DNA of 64,000 nt from Colocasia esculenta. Its lineage: Eukaryota; Streptophyta; Magnoliopsida; Alismatales; Araceae. This document shows positions 1 to 10,382 of the stretch, in pieces. The stretch spans positions 177,172,348 through 177,236,347 of the forward strand of contig CM024753.1 of NCBI GenBank assembly GCA_014218235.1, read 5' to 3'. Position 1 is the first letter of the stretch; every line of letters starts with the position of its first letter. The translations under genes and the position numbers were made by a program. The notes beneath the pieces were generated by a model. That model made no database searches, was not told where the DNA came from, and saw only the letters and a list, made by a program, of their open reading frames with translations.

Positions 1-1245
1 ACCAAGCCAGCTCCACTCCCTGCAACACAAGAGGATCCATCCACGTAGAGCTCCCATGGGGGCTCATCAGCCAGTGGTGGGTCCTGCTCGGTAGGGAGAG
101 TGCATTCTGCTACAAAGTCAGCCAATGCTTGTGCCTTGATGGTCGTCCTTGGTCAGTAGCTGATGTCGAATTCGTCTAGCTCTATGGCCCATTTAATGAG
201 CCTTCCGGAAGCTTCCGGTCGCTGAAGGATAAGCTTCAATGGCTGGTCGGTGAGAACCGTGATTGAATGGGCCTGAAAGTAAGGCCTAAGCTTCTGGGCA
301 GCCGTGACTAGGGCAAGGGTGAGTTTTCTACTCGATGGTACCTTCTTTCGGCCTCTCGAAGGACTCTGCTAATGTAGTAAACTGGGCGCTGTGCCACTGC
401 CTCTTCCCTGATCAAAACCGCACTGATAGAGTGTTCAGTGACCGAAAGGTACACGAACAGAGGTTCTCTGAGCACGAGTTTTGAGAGAACAGGTGGGGCT
501 ACCAGGTACGCCTTTAGCTCGGTGAAGGCAGCTTCACAGTCTTCTATCCACCGTACGTGCCCTCCTTGCTGTGAGGGGCCTTTGGGGCCTCGCAGCAACT
601 TGAAGAAGCTGAAGCTTCGCTCGGCTGCTCGAGACATGAACCGATTAAGCACAGTGAGGCATCCGGTGAGGCGCTGGACGTCGCGCACTATTTTGGGGCT
701 GCCCATCTCAAGTATGGCTTGGATCTTCTCGGGATTAGCCTCTATTCCCCTATTCGAAACGAGGAAGCCGAGGAACTTACCCGAGCACACTCCAAATGCA
801 CACTTGGCTGGGTTGAGCTTCATGTTGTACTTTCGCAGGGTTGTGAAAGTTTCCTCAAGGTCGGAAATGTGGTCAATGTTTGGGAGCGTTTTGACCAGCA
901 TATCGTCAACGTAGACCTCCATATTGCGCCCGATCTGCTGCTCGAACATCATGTTGACCAATCGCTGGTATGTCGCACCTGTGTTCTTCAGGCCGAAGGG
1001 CATCCTGGTGAAGCAGTATAGGCCCAGGTCGGTGACGAACGCAGTGGCGTTCTGGTCCAGAGGGTGCATACTGATCTGGTGATAACCAGAATATGCATCT
1101 AAGAAGCTGAGCAACTCGTGTCCAGACGTGGCATCTACCAGTTGGTCGATGAGTGGCAGAGGAAAGTTGTCCTTGGGCGTTTCCTTGTTGAGATCCTTGT
1201 AGTCCACGCACACTCGCCACATGCCATTGGCTTTGCGTACGAGGC
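1..1245 (-). pseudogene. Ty3/gypsy (Tat-like) pol fragment: RT, RNase H, start of second RNase H
   Basis: Reading leftward from 1245, the translation begins LVRKANGMWRVCVDYKDLN and runs through reverse transcriptase, with DAYSGYHQI, MPFGLKNTGATYQRL and the catalytic YVDD box (near 905-930). RNase H follows. A one-base loss in an A run near 320 shifts the frame; the next frame reads AAQKLRPYFQAHSITVLTDQP. A TGA interrupts it near 150-155 after ELDEFDISY. Past the stop comes ALADFVAECTLP and then WELYVDGSS...GSGAGLV, which looks like the start of a second RNase H domain. A second RNase H is known from the Tat lineage of plant Ty3/gypsy elements, hence the assignment. RT homology stops abruptly at 1245 against AT-rich DNA, so gag, protease and the RT start are missing; the rest lies left of the window. 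Dead copy. Confidence 0.9.
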
Positions 1246-1541
1246 TTTTATGATTTATGATCTATGCAAATATTAAATTATGATATGACACAAAAATTCT
1301 ATAGTGATCGTTTAAATTATACAATTGTGGCCTGAACATATAATTACACAAAACCTTCAACATATGATTGTGCAAAGTTCTTTTCATATGAATGAAACAT
1401 AAAAATAATAACATAAACATAATTTTAGATTCGATTTAAATTATTATATAAATTATGACCATATAAAAATAATTATAAATATTCATTTTAAGCCATATAT
1501 ACATAGATTTTACCTTAAAGTATTACCTAATTGAGAAATAC
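1246..1541. other. AT-rich stretch without recognised feature
   Basis: Very AT-rich sequence with no ORF, no RNA gene and no clear repeat boundary. It separates the gypsy fragment from the foldback element and is probably unique or anciently decayed host DNA. Confidence 0.5.
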
Positions 1542-1721
1542 TTGTTACCCAGGCACCCGGGTAACAAGCCAACATGGAATGGCAGCACGACCGACCTGAT
1601 TGGTCGGCTGCGGTGTGGGTCCCACGAAACCGCAGCATGGGGCCCACATGACCGACCAATCAAGTCGGCCGCGCTGCCATTCCAGGTCATGCTGGCTACC
1701 TGAGCGCCCAGGTTGCTAGCA
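1542..1721. repeat. Foldback / MITE-like inverted repeat
   Basis: Two GC-rich arms of about 80-95 bp face each other around a very short centre near 1620. The best paired blocks are GGAATGGCAGCACGACCGAC (1577-1596) with its complement around 1662-1682, and TGATTGGTCGG (1598-1608) with CCGACCAATCA (1652-1662). GC content contrasts strongly with the AT-rich surroundings. The outer ends pair less well and I see no clear target duplication, so the boundaries are approximate. No coding capacity. It could be a foldback transposon, a MITE or a decayed hairpin repeat. Confidence 0.6.
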
Positions 1722-1740
1722 TTTCTTTACCTAATTTCAG

Positions 1741-1877
1741 TGATGGAAAGATGGTGGAAGGAAAGAGAAAGTAAGATTGGAAGATCACGATTTTTTTTCC
1801 TTCTAAATTTTGAGTCCAGTGATTTGAGGTGATGACGTGGCTTCCTAGAATGGAAGGCCAAATTTTTATTTTAGTAA
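1741..1877 (+). repeat. Host direct repeat, left copy (R1)
   Basis: A segment of about 140 bp runs from GATGGAAAG to TTTTAGTAA and recurs at 2703-2829 with roughly 80-85% identity by eye. Shared blocks include GATTTGAGGTGATGAC and TAGAATGGAAGGC. Its last five bases, AGTAA, are the left target duplication of the solo LTR that separates the two copies. Confidence 0.75.
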
Positions 1878-2687
1878 TGTGGAGGAGTTTTCCTGTTTGG
1901 GCCGGAGCCAAATGGGCCTACACTTGGAAGGAATAGGAAGACGGTCGCCGGTAGCGGACGGAAGCCTGCAAAAACCAGAACGAGGTCAAGGAGGCCCGGT
2001 TGAAGAACCGAGGAGAACCCTCCGATGCCTACGTCAGTAAAGGCCTGAAAAGGTGCTGAGGAATGGGGGTTCTCGTGTGTGCTGTGCAAGGGCAGTGTGA
2101 GCGTTTATGATGACGTACCTCTGCATGGAGGCTTACTTGAGCCTTTTATTGGCAGAAGTGCTGAGAGAGAGGGACGGAACGTCCCTGAACAATGCCAAAA
2201 AGGTGCGCCGGTTAGCGCCCTTGGCAGGGAGGTGCCCGTTGAGGGGCCTTACAATTAATACACCACTTAATCGTGGGGCATGCATGATGCAGCCGTTATA
2301 ACCGTCACAAAGAGACGAAGGGCTGCCTAAATCCTCCTGGTCGGAGGTACCGAGCAGGTGCCATGTTCGGTAAATGGAACCCGTTGCTCGGGGACAAGGC
2401 CCGCTGCTGGACGTTCGGTGCACGGAAGTGTTGCCCGTGCTGAGGAGGCCATGACGCACACCGAGTAGTGCCTGCTTGAAAAAGAGGACCCTGGGCCGAA
2501 CAGGCTGTAAGGCGTCCGGAGACGGTCCTTGGGTCCTGCCGGTACCTTAATGCAGGGATTGTCCTCGGGACCTTAAAGTTGCTCCTGAGGGGACGTGGCG
2601 CCCTGCGGAAGGGCCACGTTTGTCCGCTGGATTAAGATGGGCCATAATGGGCTCTGCGCATATAGGTAGATAGGAATAGCCACCACA
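1878..2687. mobile_element. Solo LTR (810 bp) with 5-bp target duplication
   Basis: The segment starts TGTGGAGGAG and ends AGCCACCACA, so it has TG...CA ends within a 5-bp terminal inverted repeat (TGTGG/CCACA). AGTAA flanks both sides (1873-1877 and 2688-2692). The interior is GC-richer than its surroundings and has no recognisable protein. These are the marks of one LTR left by recombination between the two LTRs of an element. I cannot assign the family; the neighbouring Tat-like fragment at 1-1245 is not joined to it. ORFs within it (for example 2133-2459, minus) show no known domain and are treated as chance. Confidence 0.75.
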
Positions 2688-2702
2688 AGTAATATATATA
2701 GA

Positions 2703-2829
2703 CAGATGGAAAGAAAAGAGAAAGTGAGATTAGAAGATCAAGAATTTTCTTTTCCTAAATTTCATGTCTGGGGATTTGAGGTGATGACATGGCTTTTTAG
2801 AATGGAAGGCTAGGTTTCTATTTTAGTAA
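2703..2829 (+). repeat. Host direct repeat, right copy (R2)
   Basis: Second copy of the repeat at 1741-1877, again ending in TTTTAGTAA. With the solo LTR and one AGTAA removed, R1 and R2 would lie directly next to each other, so the host carried a tandem duplication before the insertion. Confidence 0.75.
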
Positions 2830-3104
2830 TATATATAGAAGATATAGATAGATATGATATTTTAAAACAATAAAAAAATATTTAAAAATAAGAATGACTA
2901 AATTGGTGTATCAAACAATTTTTTAGAAAAAATTCTTGATGAAAAGTTCAAATGCAATATGTCCTTATTTAAACATCAAAAACTTCCTTAATAAAAAGTT
3001 CACATGCACTATAAAATTTGTTTTGAACAAACACGCATGCTTCATCTACTTTCACATGCTTGATGTATAAAGTATGATGTAAACAATCACATACAGATGA
3101 TATA
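2830..3104. other. AT-rich left flank of element A
   Basis: AT-rich DNA with no ORF. The last five bases, ATATA (3100-3104), are the presumed left target duplication of element A; the right partner is AGATA at 61395-61399. The words near 3042-3080 (GCTTCATCTACTTTCACATG, then TTGATGTATAAAGTATGATG) resemble the right flank near 61470-61580, so the flanks share an AT-rich repeat. Confidence 0.5.
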
Positions 3105-3289
3105 TGATGTTCAGTCCATCTCCATATAATTTATTATTTATTATATATATTTTTGGTGACTTACAAAACCTAGGAAATATTTATCTAATATCTTGTTGCT
3201 GAAGCTTATCATCAGGCACAAATCAATTAAAATCAATAAGTTGTCTACATACTCTGTTATCTGAAGTTCTATGCATCTGCTTTGTCGAA

Positions 3290-3985
3290 GTACACATCGA
3301 TTTTTTTGATAAAACAACGATTTCGGCTTTACAAAGACTTCATGGAAACATCGATTTCATTTCACTTATAGAACGACTTCATAGAAACATCGATTTCGTT
3401 TCACTTAAACAATGACTTCCTTAGTGAAACAACGATTTCATTCCAGCATCGACTTCAGAAGTAAAACAATGATTTCGGCTTTACAACGACTTCATGGAAA
3501 CATCGATTTCGTTTCACTTATAGAACGACTTCATGGAAACATCGATTTTGTTTCACTTAAACAACGACTTCCTTAGTGAAACAACGATTTTGACTTTACA
3601 ACGACTTCATAGAAACATCGATTTCGTTTCACTTATACAACGACTTCATAAAAACATCAATTTCATTTTCACTTAAACATCGACTTGGTCGCTACATCGA
3701 TTTTGTTGCTTCATCGACTTAGTCTCACTCAAACATCTATTTCAGTAGAACAACGACTTCATATAAAACAACGACTTCATGTCTATGACGACTTCATAAT
3801 TATATCAACTTCATATGAAACAACGATTTCATTTCAAACAACGATTTTATCTGCACATCGATTTCAGTTAAACAACGACTTTGTACAAAACATCGATTTC
3901 ATTACATTAATACATGGATTATGTTCACATCGACTTGGTCTCAACATAGATTACATTCTCACTTGACTTATGATTATATCATTGA
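3290..3985 (+). repeat. Short-motif array in A 5' LTR
   Basis: Two 7-9 base words alternate dozens of times: (A)CATCGATTTC and (A)ACGACTTCAT. Spacing is mostly 15-22 bp, with a longer unit of about 40 bp also visible, such as around GTTTCACTTATAGAACGACT. The same array appears in the A 3' LTR and, reverse-complemented, in both G LTRs. It makes chance ORFs but encodes nothing recognisable. Confidence 0.85.
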
Positions 3986-4937
3986 TTTAATATCAACATT
4001 GACTCTCTCTCTCTGTGCAGCCTGTCTAAATACATCAACCCTCTGTTAACGATTACATTTAAGACAGCTGTTAAATATTCTTATAAACATTCTTTAGTTT
4101 CATTCCACATAATACTCAAATGTATTTTAAATCTTTGTGGAATTCAAGTCTTCCCATGAAAAATATGTTGTATCCTATGTTCTCTAACATTTATTGTGAC
4201 AGTACAACTCTCTGCACAATATATCTTTTACCTATCTTGCCTATGACACACAAAGTCATACTTTACATAATGACATAATGGTATTTCCTCTCTGGTGTAT
4301 CTTTACACTGCACGAATACTAATGTTGACTGACAGTTTAGACAAAGATAAGTTGTCTATGTGTCAGTATTTATTGTGTGCAGGGTTTCTGGTAGAAACAC
4401 ACGTTGCAAAAGATGGACCAGTCAACCTGACAAGAGGATAGAAGATTCAGACAATCTTTTCATATGAGTGTATGTATCAATCTGGGCATTAATGGCTACA
4501 AGCTCACCTACTCCATACTTTGGACTAGATACTCCAATGTGCATGAAGATATGAGACAACGGATACTTCAACGGTCAAATGTTTTTCAAAAGAAGATATA
4601 TAGAAGACTGGTGACTTCAAGCAATACACTCTTACGTGAAGCAAACAATTCTTGAGAAGCTTGAAAATCTTAGTCACCCAAAGAACATAGAGCTATCTTG
4701 ACCATTCCAACCTTCTATAGCTCTTAGCTCTCCATAGATTACAGTACTACTTTTGAGAGCTTGTGAAAATCTGAGAGAGAGTCCATTTTGTGATAATCTT
4801 GTGTCTCTCAGACTTCGCCTCAGATCAAGCAGTGATTAGAAGCTTGGTGTTGGGTCCCTTCTCTTTCAACTCATTATTCTGTGAGCATTCCTCTTCGGTT
4901 GTGAAGAGAAGACCTGTTGCATCAGGTGGAGTGATCC

Positions 4938-5288
4938 CGCTGTGTCGGGGTTGGGGCCTCCTGAGAACGTAGGGGGTTACAACCTCAGAAACCTCTCCAC
5001 AAGTGCCGTAGGCTCCTCTGCACTGACTGGTCGTGCTGGTGCTGCTGGGGGTATGGGTACAAAGGGTGGTACCCCAACTCCTGGTGGTGGAACTGGTGCC
5101 ACTGATACTACTAGTACTGCCTCCTCTGCAACTGGTGGTACTGCTACCGTTGGCTGCTGTACCGGTGCCTACTGGTGCAACCTCATCCGAATATCTGTGA
5201 GGCTTTCCCATATTCTTTCTATCATCCGTTGCGTAGCATCCTCTCCTGACTCATCTCCACCTCCTCCCCAATCCCTTCTGTCTGCCAT
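4938..5288 (-). pseudogene. Element E gag, N-terminal fragment
   Basis: The start codon is at 5286-5288 on the minus strand; it is chosen because it opens MADRRDWGGGGDESGEDATQ and is followed by MIERIWESLTDIRMRLHQ, a pattern common at the start of plant Ty3/gypsy gag. A TAG at 5169-5171 ends this frame after 39 codons. A proline/valine-rich linker follows, then LVERFLRL, a TAA, and PPTFSGGPNPDTA, the conserved entry to the gag retrotransposon domain. The sequence then breaks into A's LTR near 4938. At least two stops and loss of the main capsid region make it a pseudogene. The longer minus ORF at 4825-5211 is an off-frame chimera with the LTR. Confidence 0.75.
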
Positions 5289-5431
5289 TTCAGATCCTGC
5301 ATAAACAATATACCAACCACACACATACCACTAATCAAGACAAAAAAAAATTGGGGTCAACTACCAGCAGTGGGCTAAAGTAGAGAATAGGCTATGCACA
5401 TTTCCAATTCCTTTATATTCACACGGACCTT

Positions 5432-5443
5432 GCTCTGATACCA
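5432..5443 (-). promoter_or_regulatory. Element E primer-binding site (methionine tRNA type)
   Basis: GCTCTGATACCA on the + strand is TGGTATCAGAGC in the element's sense, two bases from the LTR end at 5446. It is complementary to the 3' end of plant initiator methionine tRNA. Confidence 0.85.
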
Positions 5444-5445
5444 AC

Positions 5446-7590
5446 TGTAGTGGTCCTCGTCGTTCAGACCCGTTAACCCAATAACGTGCCTGATTCGACT
5501 CCGCCTCCCGTGAACGAGCCAAAACCTCGCAAGGGATACCATTCACAAGTCTGTAGAAAAATAAAGAAAATTACTCAAATATATATAAGATTGTCAATCT
5601 TATAAATATTTACATGAAATATACATAGCCATTTCTCAACTGTAACCAAACTTGTACAACAACAACTTGGGGCATACCCCGAGGTGAACAACAGAAAGGA
5701 AATTACACTGATGGAGGTGCAGACCCTGCTCCACTACAGTGTGGCTCGGAACTAGACGAAGGGTGAGAAGCCTCCTGCCCTCTCTCACCTAAAAGGTGTT
5801 AGGGGTGAGCCTCACGAGTCACTGGCTCAGTAGGGAAGCTCCCCTAGAAACTGAGCAAACCAATGCAAGTAGTAAAGTAGGAAGCTACGTTAACAATTTA
5901 TAGAACTAGCTAGCAGGATATAAAAGCTGTAAATAACACTTACCGCTTACTGCTTAACAGAAGACAACTTTACTAAATAAATGGCAAACCATAAACAGGT
6001 GTACGTGCTAAAATAGGAAAAACGCCACACTCGAGTCACGAAGACTGGTTCGCCACACCAGCTACTGACCCGGACAAACCACACAGGACTACCTCTCAGT
6101 CTCGTAGCCATGGATGGAAGGTCCAGCTACCGCTCCACTAGAACAAGACAAGGAAACTGTGGAGACCAACCAACACCACTCCTGCGGACCACACAGTCGC
6201 AGGCTCATGCCTGGCACCTTTAGGGACTCTGGCCTGAGCTCCCTAAAGTGAGGCACTGGAAAACAGGACTAGCTGGGGCCCAGTACATCTACTGTATCCG
6301 TAACCCCCAACCACGAGCGCGCTACAAATGACAAAACACTGACTCTCATAAGTCGCTGTCCCACTGCCGTCTTTCCCTCAGCTGGACGTACAACTCTACA
6401 AAAGAGCGAGGGTGTCCAGGAAGACGACACAGACCTCGACGGTACCCAGTACCGGGACAAGCCCCGAGCACACACGTGCTTGGCTCACACAAAACTTGGG
6501 GCTCCCAACTGAAGAGGTATCCATGGTAGGCGTCGTACTACTCGCCACGCACACACAAACCACGTGCACACCGCACAAGCCACGTAAAACCCTATGTCAA
6601 CCGTGTGAACACCACGCTAAACACACACACAACACGCTCCCCAGAGCGCTATAGGTGCCAACGCATCGCTACCCATTGCCATGCAACACAATTCACGATA
6701 ATCGGATAAACACGCTCACATGCATATACACAACAGTCCCTTAGCTGTGAACGCGACAGGGCCCCATGTCGCCATCGGAACGTGACACCCCGATATGTCG
6801 CGTTCATAAGCTGAACGCGACGGGTCAGCCTGTTGTGTTCTGAATGTGACAAGAGGGTCCATCGCCTTCACAGGTAGGAACTCTAATCCGGGGACCCCTC
6901 GCCGGATTACCCTCACAAACCCCTTAAACCGATGTTCTCATCCATTTTTCATGCTTTAATGAGTGTCCTAGCATGGTATCTACGGTTTGTAGTACAAATA
7001 ACGCGTTAAACACGCCACACGCACAATCCACAAATCAAAATAGGGTGGAATCTCCCTACCTCCGTGAAGAAGGCAAAGAGAAAGATCCACACGGCGTTTC
7101 CCCCACTCCACGCAATGCCCACACGGCGAGAACACACTGAAAACACCCTCAGAATGAGAAATCGCCTAGAACTACCGCACAACACCTCCCCTGGCCGAGC
7201 AAAGCTTGCAAAAGCTCTGTTCAGCCAAACCTGCTTAAAAACACAGCTCGGTTGGGAACGTGACGCACGCATCCGTCGCGACCTGAATACGACGGTGCTA
7301 GCTATCGCCTTCCCAAGGTCGACGTCAACAACCCGCCCAGCGCGTGACACGCGGCACGCATGCAGATGACAACCCAAAACAGCGGTTCCATGAATGCGAC
7401 ACCCAGGACCGTCGCGTTCAGAACACGACGCCCCTCACTGTCGCGTTCACAAACACTGAACAAGTAGGTGCTTTGGGCCCATCCTGTCAGCCCACAACGC
7501 CCCGAAAACCTGCGTGAACACCTGCGACACATGTCATTGGCTGCACACTGGCCTCCACAAGCACAATGTCACAATCTGAGCGATCAGTAC
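5446..7590 (-). repeat. Element E LTR (5' LTR in its own sense)
   Basis: The inner end on the + strand reads TGTAGTGGTCCTCG. The stretch CTCCGCCTCCCGTGAACGAG then CAAAACCTCGCAAGGGAT parallels the same place in the B and C LTRs. From about 6740 to 7450 it holds repeated GAACGCGAC/GTCGCGTTC words in both orientations. The many short ORFs here are on both strands, overlap each other, and have no domain. Confidence 0.75.
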
Positions 7591-7848
7591 ACTACAACTG
7601 TACCCTTGTTTAGTGGAATCCTAAGTGGTTGCTTAGGGACTGAACGTAGTACTCCTTGGGATAGGAGATCCGAACCAGGATAAAATTGTATGTGTCTGTG
7701 TCATTGTTCTTTGTGTCTTGTTTAACACTAACACCATCGATCTTAGTGTTTTTCTGTCAAGTGTTTTATTTACAGGAATTATTCAAAAAGGAATCTTTAG
7801 CAATCCATTCACCCCCCCCCTCTTTGGGCTTGCTATCTGGGCAACAAG

Positions 7849-7860
7849 TGGTATCAGAGC
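7849..7860 (+). promoter_or_regulatory. Element A primer-binding site
   Basis: TGGTATCAGAGC lies two bases after the LTR end (GGGCAACA, 7846). It matches the complement of the 3' end of initiator methionine tRNA, the primer for minus-strand DNA synthesis. Confidence 0.95.
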
Positions 7861-7908
7861 CAAGTCTCTTCAAGTAAGTAGATCTCACGATCTGAAGAGA
7901 AAAGATAA

Positions 7909-9195
7909 ATGACAGCTCAAGGTCATGCAGAAGGTCAGTCTGTCAACAAACCTCCTCTATTCGACGGTGAAGATTACAACTACTGGAAGACACAGATGGA
8001 GTTCTTCCTTCAAGGCCTGGATTTCCAGCTTTGGTCAATTGTTGAAGAAGGAGACCTCTTGGTAACAAACAGTAAAGATAAATGGACAGAAGAAGACAAG
8101 AAGAAACTATCTCTAAACAATAAGGCTAAAAGTATACTGTGTTGTTCTCTGAGAAAGAAAGAATTCAATAGGATTTCAGCCTGTAAATCAGCTATGGAAA
8201 TGTGGGAAAAGCCCAGACTCACATATGAAGGAACTGACGAGGTAAAGGAAACAAGAATAGACATTCTGGTAGCTCAATACGAAAGATTTCAAATGCAGTC
8301 CGGAGAGTCCATCTCTCAAATGTACAGTAGATTCACAGACATCACCAACAGTTTGGCTAAACTTGGAAAAACCTATGAAATTGGAGACATGGTAAGAAAA
8401 ATACTAAGATCCCTACCAACCTCATGGACTCCAAAGGTAACAGCCATAGAAGAAGCAAATGATCTTAGGAGAATGTCACTTGAAAAACTCATTGGGTTTT
8501 TGATGGCTCATGAGATAAATATGGAAAGGTTAGGAGAATCCTCTAGCAAGAAGAAGCACAACAATGCTCTCAAGGCCACAGAAGGCACATCTGATGGCGA
8601 ATCAAAAAGTGGCGAAAGCAATGAGAGAGTGAAGATGAAGAAGCCTTCCTATCCAGAAGACTGCAGTGCATACTAGCTAAGAAGAAGTATCAGTCAGGAA
8701 GAAGGCATTTCAAGAAGGGTAGAGACTTCAAAAGAGTTGAAGGTAAAGATATTAAGAGATCAGAACCTATATGTTATGAGTGCAAGAAGCTTGGACACAT
8801 CAAAGCCGAGTGTCCAAAATTAAAGAAGACATAGTTCAAGAAGAAGACAATGTGAAGAAATTTAAAAAGTACAAGAAGAAGGACAATATGAAGAAATTTA
8901 AAAACTACAAGAAGAAGGCCATGGCTGCTGCATGGAACAACGAAAGTGACTCAGACAGTGAGTCAAGCTCTAGTGAAGAAGAAGAAGAAGAAAAGGCCAA
9001 TCTAGCCTTCATGGCAAATATTGATGGTAAGGTAACTTCTGACTCATTCTTTACTTCTTGCAATGAATCAGATTCAGATAGTTTAGAAGATGCATTTAAT
9101 GAATTATATGGTAAATATTAAGATGTTTGTAAACTTTTAAAAACAACTAAGAAAAATCATGCATGTCTTGAAATAACAAACTCAGATCTAAAATC
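7909..9195 (+). pseudogene. Element A gag, first part (capsid and first zinc knuckle)
   Basis: The ATG at 7909 lies 48 bases after the primer site and opens MTAQGHAEGQSVNKPPLFDG, with YWKTQMEFFLQ next, a typical copia gag (UBN2 type) start. The frame is open to 8676 (255 codons) through the capsid-like region. A frameshift follows. The knuckle CYECKKLGHIKAEC (from 8772) is in a second frame, and the basic and acidic tail (KKFKKYKKK..., SDSDSESSSSEEEEEE, LAFMANIDG) is in a third, ending in TAA at 9119-9121 where sibling G has a lysine codon. Coding then runs into the LINE at 9196 and continues at 15018. Function in the living ancestor: particle shell and RNA packaging. Two frameshifts and a stop make it dead. 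Confidence 0.9.
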
Positions 9196-9548
9196 CTTTT
9201 TTTTTTAGTAAGCGGTCCTCAGAGGCCTATCTAGGAGAGTGCACCCTCCCCCAGAGGGGGAGAATGGTCCCACTCCACCAGAAGAAAACTCTGGGCCAAG
9301 ATATAAAAATGAACATTATGAGTAAGAGTACAAAGTGAGGAGCGACTACCCGCTAGATCAGCCTAATGTTCATAAGACTTGATCTATCAATGAGAAGAGG
9401 TCCTTTACAAGCATAAGGTAATCTATTAAAGCCCCAAAAAACCTCATTACACATAGAAGAAATCGCATGATTAGCAAGCCAATCAGCCACTTGATTTGTT
9501 TCCCTGAAAACATGGGAGAGAATAGTAGCATTTCCCTGTAACAGATCC

Positions 9549-10382
9549 CTAGAGGGACGCCACCAGCGCTGAATGTGCCAATTGGTACACTTCCCTTTCT
9601 GAATAGAGTGAACGAAGAGTAGACGAATCAGAGTAAATTACAGATAGGCGAACTCCCAAGAAGTGTGCCAGGCGAATGCCATCGCACAAAGCTCTTTGTT
9701 TCAACAATAATGATGTTCCCAACGCCATAGAAATTTTCAAAGGCAAAGAGAATTGTTCCACGCTTATCACAGATCCACCCACCACCACCACAGAAGCCAG
9801 GATTCCCTTTGGACGCCCCATCAACATTTAAGCAAAAGTCCACAAGTGGAGGGATCCAGCGAACCAGCTTCATCCTCTTAGCCGCAGTATGATAAGTAAA
9901 ACCATAGGAGTGAAGGATCTGATAGGTAGCCAGAGAATGATCAGTTTTGAACATCATCTTCCCAAGACCAAGACCAATGTGAAGTTTGATACTCCGAATG
10001 AAAACCTCGCCGCACAACGGTATTTCCAGAGCTCCCAGAGCATTAGAATAAGACAGTACATGGAGATAAACCCAAGAGGAGATTGAACATTGGCATTGTG
10101 AATAAAACTCCAAATCCTAGCAGTAAGTTGTGGGTGGAGGTGAATGTTATTAGGGACCAAGGGAAGGAACCATCTCCACATGTGAGCTGCAATGTCGCTA
10201 CCAATAAAGACATGATTTATATCTTCACACTGAGAGGAAGCACAACAATTACACTTGGAAACCACAGGAATTCCACTCTCTGAGACTCTTCCATCCACCG
10301 CCACAGCTCTGTTAAGGAGTTTCCAGCAAAAAAGAGATGCCCTGGGATTGAATGAGTGGTGCCAAATCTTGAGGATAGGAGG
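9549..10382 (-). pseudogene. LINE ORF2, zinc-binding and RNase H tail
   Basis: A zf-RVT-like region reads through FNPRASLFCWKLLNRAVAVD, CNCCASSQCEDINHVFIGSD and MWRWFLPLVP (about 10360-10150). After frame changes near 9960, RNase H follows with VDFCLNVDGASKGNPGFCGG (about 9836-9778), carrying the first catalytic aspartate, and later VETKSFVRWHSPG, where the expected AE-A-L motif is altered. Plant L1-type LINEs often have this RNase H. Two or more frameshifts break it. Confidence 0.8.

Larger units (their letters stand above)
4938..7590 (-). mobile_element. Element E: truncated Ty3/gypsy (chromovirus-like) remnant
   Basis: A minus-strand piece with one LTR (5446 to about 7590), a primer site (5432-5443) and the first part of gag (5288-4938). 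The 3' half, all of pol and the other LTR are missing. The LTR's outer end is also lost: homology with element C's LTR fades near 7570-7590, before the expected TGTAACG start. No target duplication is visible, and about 60 bp of the host LTR is missing. E therefore arrived or was trimmed with rearrangement. Its LTR aligns with those of C and, at its ends, B. Confidence 0.75.
3105..7846 (+). repeat. Element A 5' LTR, split by element E
   Basis: It starts TGATGTTCAGTCCATCTCC and ends CTATCTGGGCAACA, directly before the primer site. The left part runs 3105 to about 4937 and the right part about 7590-7846. Comparison with the 3' LTR shows that about 60 bp at the junction (present at about 61079-61140) is absent here. 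A short-motif array fills 3290-3985. A C-run lies near 7811, about 35 bp before the LTR end. ORFs at 3685-3966 and 4464-4655 have no known domain and are treated as chance. Confidence 0.88.

Noticed and set aside
3290..3985. CRISPR-like array
   Set aside because: Repeats are degenerate, unevenly spaced, lack unique spacers, lie inside a eukaryotic LTR and recur in four LTR copies.
9549..10304. Plus-strand ORFs inside the LINE
   Set aside because: Short shadows of the LINE ORF2 tail with no domain.
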